A stretch of DNA of 37,587 nucleotides from positions 6,079 to 43,665 of the forward strand of contig CADAXR010000017.1 of the NCBI GenBank assembly GCA_902791945.1. The letters run 5' to 3'. A model generated the notes under the pieces. That model was not told where the DNA came from, did no database searches, and saw nothing but the letters and a program-made list of their open reading frames with translations. Of the stretch, positions 32,422 to 37,587 are shown piece after piece. The number at the start of each line of letters is the position of its first letter. The stretch's first letter is position 1. The stretch comes from an uncultured Bacteroidia bacterium (GTDB taxonomy: Bacteria; Bacteroidota; Bacteroidia; Bacteroidales; UBA932). Position numbers and translations under genes: made by a program.

Positions 32422-34005
32422 TCATAATTCAGAAATTACCTTCTGAAACTCCTCCTCCGGGACGGCAAGCCGGGCCTTCAGCACGGACCGGAGATTATAG
32501 ACTGTCTTCACCGAGCAGTGGAGCATCTCGGCAATCTTCGTACTGTCTTCAATGCCGAGTTTTATAAGGGCAAGGATGCGGAGTTCGGTGGTCAGGATCT
32601 CGGTCCTCTTCGGGACTATCTTCTCTTCCGGCTTCAGGCAGGAGTTGACCTTCTGGATAAAATCGGGGAATATATCCACGAAGGCCTTGTCAAAGTTGTT
32701 GAACAGTTCCTTTCTCTCTTCAGCAGCCGTGTCGCCGGAAGGGAGGGTCAGTTCAAGCGCCTGGTCAACATTGCCTTTACGAAGGCTTGAGTGCACCCTG
32801 GTGCGGAAACCGTCCAGCCTCTTGATATAGGACGAGTAGAGCTGGAAGACGACTCCTACATAGTTTTTGGAAATCCTTGCCGACTGCTCAAGGTCGTCTT
32901 TCAGGCTGGCTATCTTGTTCCTGGACCTGTTGATGACAATTAGCGTAAACACGAGGGCTACCAGGAGCAGGGAGATAAATGCGAGAGCCACCAGAAGTTC
33001 GCCGTTTCTCTTAAGAAGAAGCTGATAGTTCCTGTCGATAATCTTCAATGCCTGTTCTCCTCCTTCAAGAAGACGCTTCCTGGACCCGAATTTACGAAGG
33101 GACGAATAGTAATAGTCCGACACCTTCTTGGCGGATTCCACCTCGTTTATATTGCTCAGGAAGGCCTCGACCCTCAGAAGAGACGCTATGTTACGGTTGC
33201 AGATCTCAACCTCTATGATAGCGGACTTGATGAGGTCGTCCATCGCCTCTCCGGTAGGTTTTCCCTCGTAATAATACGATATCAGGAAACGGTCATAGAG
33301 AAGTGTGGCGTAGGCTCCGGGCTCCATTGTCCCGACATTCGAAAAGCGGAGGGAATTATATCTCCTGGCCTCCTCAATATTTCCAGCCCTGGCCTCCTTC
33401 TTTTCCATATTACGGATATAGAGCACGTCGGATGTATCAACGACAGCAAGCAGGGAATCACGGTAAACAGTGTACCTCGCACGGTACTTTTCCTTCAGGT
33501 CGGCCGGTTCTCCGGCGCCGGAGTACATCTCGTGGTAGAGCAAAGAGAACGACTTGTAATATGAGACAAGCAGATCTCCGGAGATGTCCTCCCTTGGCAT
33601 CGAATCGAGGATTTCCCGCGCCTCGGCATATAAGCCGCCTACCGACAGCAGTTCGGTTTTCTTGAGTTCGGCCCTGATCCTGAGCGAGTCCAGACCGTTC
33701 TCCTGTGCGATCTTTATGGCCCTGTTCACATAAAACAGGGATGAGTCCAGGGAATAGTTGGCAAATTCCTGAGCTATGCCGTAATTAAGGTTGTACCTCT
33801 CCTCAACAGTATTGCCGGGGAGCTTCGACCTGGCTTCCGCCAGACGCTTTTCCTTTGCCGCCGCATAGACATCCGTGCTGTCCAGTTTAGTAAGCAGTTC
33901 ACGGATGAGGGCTCCGGTCCTCGAGGTCTGCGGCAGTTCTTCTCCGCGGACCGGAAAGGCCAGCACCGTCGCCGCAAGGACGAACAATATGAGACGCTTT
34001 CCCAT
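32422..34005 (-). CDS. Membrane-anchored TPR/HTH transcriptional regulator (DUF6377-like)
   Basis: The 527-residue protein has a signal peptide (about 1-20) and a helical TPR-like periplasmic region (about 30-330). One TM segment follows (about 337-358: LLVALAFISLLLVALVFTLIVI), then a coiled coil (about 362-380), a cytoplasmic region resembling DUF6377, and a C-terminal LuxR-like helix-turn-helix (about 472-512: TELRILALIKLGIEDSTKIAEMLHCSVKTVYNLRSVLKARL). This is the typical build of Bacteroidota regulators that sense a periplasmic signal and activate nearby SusCD operons. Its gene ends 170 bp before the EEP-SusCD operon on the same strand, so that operon is the natural target. It starts 3 bp after the phoH stop, an unusual operon partner. 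Confidence 0.8.
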   Translation of the reverse strand: MGKRLILFVLAATVLAFPVRGEELPQTSRTGALIRELLTKLDSTDVYAAAKEKRLAEARSKLPGNTVEERYNLNYGIAQEFANYSLDSSLFYVNRAIKIAQENGLDSLRIRAELKKTELLSVGGLYAEAREILDSMPREDISGDLLVSYYKSFSLLYHEMYSGAGEPADLKEKYRARYTVYRDSLLAVVDTSDVLYIRNMEKKEARAGNIEEARRYNSLRFSNVGTMEPGAYATLLYDRFLISYYYEGKPTGEAMDDLIKSAIIEVEICNRNIASLLRVEAFLSNINEVESAKKVSDYYYSSLRKFGSRKRLLEGGEQALKIIDRNYQLLLKRNGELLVALAFISLLLVALVFTLIVINRSRNKIASLKDDLEQSARISKNYVGVVFQLYSSYIKRLDGFRTRVHSSLRKGNVDQALELTLPSGDTAAEERKELFNNFDKAFVDIFPDFIQKVNSCLKPEEKIVPKRTEILTTELRILALIKLGIEDSTKIAEMLHCSVKTVYNLRSVLKARLAVPEEEFQKVISEL

Positions 34006-34008
34006 GAT

Positions 34009-34938
34009 TTATTTCTTGTCAAAGGCACGTACGATGCGGGTCACCAGCGGGTGCCGGACGATGTCGGCGGAGGTAAAGCGTATGACGGAGATGCCCTTGA
34101 TGCCTTCGAGGAGGCTGATGCCCTTCGTGAGGCCGGAATCATCTTTGACGGGGAGGTCCACCTGACTTTCGTCGCCGGTCACGATGAACTTGGCGTTGCA
34201 GCCCATCCTCGTGAGGAACATTTTGAGCTGGGGCAGCATCGTGTTCTGGGCCTCGTCGAGGATGACGCAGGCGCGGTCCAGCGTACGTCCCCTCATATAT
34301 GCCAGCGGCGCAATCTGGATAGTGCCGTCGTCGAGATACTCCCTGAGTTTCTTCAGGGGAATCATATCCTCGAGCGCGTCGTAGAGGGGCTGGAGATACG
34401 GGTCGAGCTTTTCCCGCAGGTCGCCGGGGAGGAACCCCAGCCTCTCCCCCGCCTCGACGGCGGGCCTGGTAAGGATGATCCTCTTGATCTCGCGGTTTTT
34501 GAGTGCGCGCACCGCAAGGGCTATCGCGATATAAGTCTTGCCCGTTCCCGCGGGGCCCAGCGCAAAGATCAGGTCGTCGCGGAAATAGGCCTTTACCATC
34601 TCCTGCTGGTTGCGGTTGCGTGCGCGTATGGGCTTCCCGTCCCGCGTATATACTATAATGGATTCCCCGTCGGGAATCTCTCCGGCGCCGTCGGCGGCGA
34701 AAATTTCCTCCACGTCATACGGCGTCAGATTCATCTTCCGCCGTGCACGGGACACCAGTTCCTCGAACTTCGCGGAGAACCTGTCGATATCCTCCGCGCT
34801 TCCGTCCAGGAACAGTTCGTCTCCCCTGGACACCACTTTCAGCGAGTGGAAATACGAACAGAATTCATCGAGTATCTTACCTCCGGCACCGTAGATCTTC
34901 ACAGGATCCACTGCGTCCAGTTTCAGTGTTTTCTTCAT
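34009..34938 (-). CDS. phoH: PhoH-family ATPase (YbeZ type)
   Basis: PhoH/YbeZ proteins are cytoplasmic NTPases linked to RNA metabolism and often work near the endoribonuclease YbeY. The 309-residue protein has an N-terminal KH-like region (about 1-70), Walker A GPAGTGKT (128-135) and Walker B VILDEAQN (225-232), with the family-specific RPAVEAGERLGFLPGDLREKLDPY (about 158-181) and VTGDESQVDLP. Length and motifs are complete. It overlaps the CapA-family stop by 4 bp (ATGA at 34935-34938) and is followed by the regulator gene after 3 bp. Confidence 0.94.
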   Translation of the reverse strand: MKKTLKLDAVDPVKIYGAGGKILDEFCSYFHSLKVVSRGDELFLDGSAEDIDRFSAKFEELVSRARRKMNLTPYDVEEIFAADGAGEIPDGESIIVYTRDGKPIRARNRNQQEMVKAYFRDDLIFALGPAGTGKTYIAIALAVRALKNREIKRIILTRPAVEAGERLGFLPGDLREKLDPYLQPLYDALEDMIPLKKLREYLDDGTIQIAPLAYMRGRTLDRACVILDEAQNTMLPQLKMFLTRMGCNAKFIVTGDESQVDLPVKDDSGLTKGISLLEGIKGISVIRFTSADIVRHPLVTRIVRAFDKK

Positions 34939-36155
34939 TTAATCCCTAATCTTTTCCTTACATATTCATAGGTGGAGACCATCTTCGTGTAGTCCTCGGG
35001 CACTTTCCACACGTCCTGGCGGCCGAGGTATTCCCTGACCGGCAGGACGGAATAGCCGTCGTCCACCATCCCCGCCTTGGTGCACCAGAGGAGCTCCAGT
35101 CCGGGGTCCGGAAGGACACGCGCCCTGCCGCGGTGCGAGACGACCTTCAGCGTCACGCACCCTTCGATGCGTGCAGGAAGGTCATTCTGGTTGGAGACTG
35201 CATTTCCGAGGGAATAGACCACGGGGACAGTCTTCAGCGTCCCGTCGTCGGACTCGGCCTCGAGCAGTTCGATGTCCTGCACCACATGGGGGTGACTGCC
35301 TACGATGACATCCACTCCGTTATCCACCAGCCAGCGGGCAAGTTCGCCCTGGGAGGCGTTGTGCTTCATCTGGTACTCCTCGCCCCAGTGCGGTATGGCT
35401 ATAATAATGTCAGCCGACTTCTCCTTCGCCCTGTCAATGGCGGCACGGATGCCCTCACGGTGTATTTTTTCCACCCTCGGCCAGGCCGACGAAGCGCCGG
35501 AATTGGTCCCGTAGGTGAAATTGATGAAGGCTATCCTTACTCCCTTCGCCTCAACCATAAGGGGATAACGCTCAGCCTCCTCGGCCGCGCTGCGGGCGCA
35601 GCCCGTAAAGCGGGCCGTCGAGGACGCCTCCATCCTGTCGTAAACCGCCAGCGTACGCTTAAGGCCCGGAGTCCCCTGGTCAAGGACATGGTTATTGGCA
35701 GTCAGAATCACGTCGAATCCTTCCGCGGCGGCGTATTCCGCATAGCAGTCCGGCGCCGAGAAGCTCGGGTAGCCGGAGAACGGCGGGCCGGCGAAGGGGA
35801 ATTCCAGGTTTCCCACAGCTATGTCCGCTCCTTTTATCCTGTCGCCGAGACGGCAGAAGAAGGTAGAAAAATCGAAATGGTACGGATTCTCAAACGAGGC
35901 GTTCGGGTGTGTCTTCGAATAGATTGCGTGGGCGCTCCGCATCATCTTCCCGTGGCACATAAGGTCGCCGAGGATGAAGACGGTGACGGTGTCGGGCTTC
36001 CGGAGCATCTCGAAGTCGATGTCTCCCATCGGCCTGCGCACTACCTCGGGCCCGGGGAAACGGTCGTTTCTCCCGGGCAGCCGCTGCGCGGAGGCGTCGG
36101 AAAACGCCGCCAGAAGCAGAAGGACCGTCGCAATATTAAAGAAACATCCCCTCAT
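34935..36155 (-). CDS. CapA-family protein (poly-gamma-glutamate synthesis-like metallophosphatase fold)
   Basis: CapA-family (PGA_cap) proteins have a calcineurin-like metallophosphatase fold and are named for poly-gamma-glutamate capsule export, but most homologues outside capsule loci lack a proven role. The 406-residue protein has a signal peptide (about 1-23). Motifs in order: ILGDLMCHG (61-69), GNLEFPFAG (115-123), TANNHVLDQG (about 152-161), PHWGEEYQ and VGSHPHVVQDIE, then VYSLGNAVSNQ. No capB or capC is present, so capsule synthesis is not implied. It starts 5 bp after the esterase stop and is coupled to phoH. Confidence 0.88.
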   Translation of the reverse strand: MRGCFFNIATVLLLLAAFSDASAQRLPGRNDRFPGPEVVRRPMGDIDFEMLRKPDTVTVFILGDLMCHGKMMRSAHAIYSKTHPNASFENPYHFDFSTFFCRLGDRIKGADIAVGNLEFPFAGPPFSGYPSFSAPDCYAEYAAAEGFDVILTANNHVLDQGTPGLKRTLAVYDRMEASSTARFTGCARSAAEEAERYPLMVEAKGVRIAFINFTYGTNSGASSAWPRVEKIHREGIRAAIDRAKEKSADIIIAIPHWGEEYQMKHNASQGELARWLVDNGVDVIVGSHPHVVQDIELLEAESDDGTLKTVPVVYSLGNAVSNQNDLPARIEGCVTLKVVSHRGRARVLPDPGLELLWCTKAGMVDDGYSVLPVREYLGRQDVWKVPEDYTKMVSTYEYVRKRLGIK

Positions 36156-36160
36156 TCAGA

Positions 36161-37117
36161 TCAATAGAGCGAGTCGAGAGTGGCGGCCTCCCAGGAAGGG
36201 ATGTTGGGGTCGTCTATGGAGGCGTCGATGATGCAGCGCTGCCCCTTCATGATGTTGTTCTCGAGGAAATACTTCTGGTAAGGCCAGAGGGCGACGTAGT
36301 TGTCGGCGATGTCGTGGGCGTGGTCCTTGAAACGGTAGATGCTGTAGTTGTAGCCGTTCTTCTCGAACACGTCGTCGAGGACGTTGGAGCCCCACATTCC
36401 AAGCTTGAAGACAGCGGTCTTGTTGTACTGGACGGTCGAGTCGGCGGTGCCGTGCATAAGGAGGGTCGGGCAGGGAGCGGCCTTGTATTTCGGAGAGCCG
36501 TCGTCATCGACGATGGCTCCGGCGAACGAGATGAGGCCCTTGAAATTGTAGCCTTCAGGAAGGACGGAAGCTATCTTCTCGCCGTTGCAGATGAACTTCT
36601 CCGCGCCAAGGGAGATGATGGCGCCGGAAGAGTTGCCGACAAGGACTATGTTCTGCGGATCGACTTCGAGGGCCTCCGCATTTTCAAATATATAGTTGAC
36701 TGCGGAGAAAAGGTCCTCCGCGCCCATCTCCACGGCCTTCACCGTGTTCTTGGCAGTCTTGATCTTGCCGATAAGGGAGAAGTTCATCGGGACCCCCTTG
36801 AGGCCGAGGCGGTAGTCGATGGTGATCACTTTGTAGCCGTTGTCGTTGAGGATCTTGAACCAGGGGAAATACCTCTCGTTGGAACGGAAGCCTCCGACGA
36901 AACCGCCGCCATAGACGAAAAGGAGGGTCGGCTTCGGCATGCCTTCGAAGGTCAGTTCGCTGCCCTCGGTCGGCTCATAGACGTCGAAAAAGAGGTCGCA
37001 GGTGTCCCTCTGCGCGTAGAGATACGTCCCGGAAAGATTCTGCGCCGAAGCAGAAAAAACATCTGAAAGACAGATCATTACAACCACAGCCACAATGGCA
37101 GTCAAAGTTTTTTTCAT
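36161..37117 (-). CDS. Secreted alpha/beta hydrolase (esterase/lipase-like)
   Basis: The 318-residue exported enzyme has a signal peptide (about 1-25, ending SASAQ). The oxyanion motif is FVYGGGFVGG (67-76, the HGGG equivalent). The nucleophile is S163 in GNSSGA, the acid D226 in HGTADST and the base a His in FKDHAHD (263-269). This layout matches the carboxylesterase/acetylesterase group acting on acyl or acetyl esters of sugars; the actual substrate is unknown. The ATG at 37115-37117 starts the signal peptide; an upstream in-frame ATG would add 18 unlikely residues. It leads the run esterase-capA-phoH-regulator on the minus strand. Confidence 0.82.
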   Translation of the reverse strand: MKKTLTAIVAVVVMICLSDVFSASAQNLSGTYLYAQRDTCDLFFDVYEPTEGSELTFEGMPKPTLLFVYGGGFVGGFRSNERYFPWFKILNDNGYKVITIDYRLGLKGVPMNFSLIGKIKTAKNTVKAVEMGAEDLFSAVNYIFENAEALEVDPQNIVLVGNSSGAIISLGAEKFICNGEKIASVLPEGYNFKGLISFAGAIVDDDGSPKYKAAPCPTLLMHGTADSTVQYNKTAVFKLGMWGSNVLDDVFEKNGYNYSIYRFKDHAHDIADNYVALWPYQKYFLENNIMKGQRCIIDASIDDPNIPSWEAATLDSLY

Positions 37118-37151
37118 CTTTTTATTGTTTTTAGTGTTATTTATTTTTAAG

Positions 37152-37170
37152 TGTGCCTCACTTTGGCACA
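37152..37170. promoter_or_regulatory. Palindrome between the divergent esterase gene and the small ORF
   Basis: TGTGCC (37152-37157) and GGCACA (37165-37170) form an inverted repeat with a 7-bp spacer. It sits between the two divergent starts (37117 minus, 37213 plus) and ends 10 bp before a TAnnTTTG box, where an operator would be effective. Confidence 0.45.
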
Positions 37171-37179
37171 AGCACTTCC

Positions 37180-37187
37180 TAACTTTG
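37180..37187 (+). promoter_or_regulatory. -7 box upstream of the 40-codon ORF
   Basis: TAACTTTG matches TAnnTTTG, 26 bp before the ATG at 37213. The nearest TTTG (37162-37165) has a spacer of only 14 bp and lies inside the palindrome. Confidence 0.5.
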
Positions 37188-37212
37188 CATCAGAAACAAA
37201 AACGAAAGCATT

Positions 37213-37335
37213 ATGAAAAACACAGACCTCGATCTCAGCACGATTTCCGCTTTTATCTCTGCCGATGCATTCGACGCCGTCCGCGACATGATGGAGACCC
37301 TCGGTCTCGTCCCGGAAGACATCAAGCCTCTTTAA
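37213..37335 (+). CDS. Small ORF, 40 residues, unknown
   Basis: An ATG-TAA frame encodes MKNTDLDLSTISAFISADAF and then DAVRDMMETLGLVPEDIKPL. It is acidic, probably helical, with no signal peptide or TM segment. A -7 box lies 26 bp upstream and no other gene explains the 95 bp between 37118 and 37212. Its last 14 bp overlap the 3' end of the convergent Clp-family gene. I do not recognise a family. It could be a genuine small protein or a chance frame; the promoter and clean placement argue mildly for the former. Confidence 0.5.
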   Translation: MKNTDLDLSTISAFISADAFDAVRDMMETLGLVPEDIKPL

Positions 37336-37587
37336 TGGAGACCGCCGTCCCCTCCCCGTCCGGAGAGACTCCGACCTTGAGCTTTCTCGGCTCGCTTCCC
37401 TTCGCAGCCTTCCCTGCAAGCACCCTGTCCGAGATGATAAACTCGGAGACCGGGTCCTCGACAAGGCGGACGAGCGCCCTCTTGAGCGGCCTGGCCCCGT
37501 AGAGCGGGTCGTAGCCCGCGTCGGCGACAAGCCTCTTCGCAGCGGGCGTGACCGTCAGGGTATAGCCGGCCTCCAGCGCCCTCTCCC
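37322..37587 (-). CDS. Clp-family AAA+ ATPase, C-terminal fragment (truncated by window edge)
   Basis: On the minus strand the last 87 codons of a Clp/Hsp100 ATPase are present, open to the window edge. The hallmark is ADAGYDPLYGARPLKRALVR, the sensor-2 GARPLKR motif of the D2 small domain, followed by LVEDPVSEFIISDRVLAG. Stop is TGA at 37322-37324. The spacing after GARPLKR looks more like ClpC than ClpB, but the fragment is too short to decide. Hsp100 proteins unfold proteins for ClpP (ClpC) or rescue aggregates (ClpB). The gene end overlaps the convergent small ORF by 14 bp. Confidence 0.88.
   Translation of the reverse strand, partial: ERALEAGYTLTVTPAAKRLVADAGYDPLYGARPLKRALVRLVEDPVSEFIISDRVLAGKAAKGSEPRKLKVGVSPDGEGTAVSIKEA

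Noticed and set aside
34935..36155. Capsule (poly-gamma-glutamate) biosynthesis operon
   Set aside because: Only a CapA-family protein is present; the ligase and partner genes (capB, capC) are absent.

Overview
The window is a piece of a Bacteroidota chromosome, most likely an uncultured gut or rumen Bacteroidales of fairly high GC; a more exact placement is a guess. The evidence is a SusC/SusD pair with surface lipoproteins (BACON, DUF5689, BIG_2), a Porin_10-type outer-membrane protein, and several promoters of the Bacteroidota form TTTG-N19-TAnnTTTG. Host genes are GC-rich. A block at about 12.3-16.0 kb downstream of a tRNA-Arg is visibly AT-rich and looks acquired.

Layout. (1) 1-4880, plus strand: the 3' part of gltX, a large outer-membrane porin-like protein and an MltF-type lytic transglycosylase joined to it by an ATGA overlap. 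(2) 4888-9764, minus strand: a glpT-type transporter, a lipoprotein alpha/beta hydrolase and a large secreted metallophosphoesterase-GDPD fusion. Together they suggest scavenging of glycerophosphodiesters as glycerol-3-phosphate. (3) 9897-12126, plus strand: grpE, dnaJ (with an exact 45-bp in-frame tandem duplication) and rplS. (4) 12162-16069: tRNA-Arg(ACG) followed by three copies of its 3' end (CTGTAGGAGTCAC). Each copy is followed at once by a different intrinsic terminator. Two AT-rich segments lie between the copies. Segment 1 holds an XRE regulator, a 4-TM protein and a DUF234 ATPase with a PD-(D/E)XK-like motif. Segment 2 holds a single lipoprotein gene. Integrase arm-type direct repeats lie beside the copies, but there is no integrase gene. 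(5) 16.1-17.4 kb: an IS3-type transposase remnant and a solitary hydE.

(6) 17379-32252, minus strand: a nine-gene polysaccharide-utilisation-like operon. In transcription order it encodes an endonuclease/exonuclease/phosphatase-fold enzyme, a BACON-like lipoprotein, SusC, SusD, a BACON lipoprotein, a BACON+DUF5689 lipoprotein, a BIG_2/Fn3 lipoprotein, a GH28 and a GH3. Most junctions overlap or are under 10 bp. (7) 32422-37117, minus strand: an esterase, a CapA-family enzyme, PhoH and a membrane-anchored TPR/HTH regulator in one tight run just upstream of the SusCD operon, so the regulator is the natural candidate controller. (8) Right edge: a 40-codon plus-strand ORF behind a palindrome, convergent with and overlapping the 3' end of a Clp-family ATPase gene.

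The most unusual items are the tRNA-Arg attachment-site array with its single-gene cassette, the dnaJ tandem duplication, the phosphodiesterase fusion next to glpT, and the phosphatase-fold enzyme heading a SusCD/GH28/GH3 operon. All functional calls come from reading motifs by eye; no database search was run.
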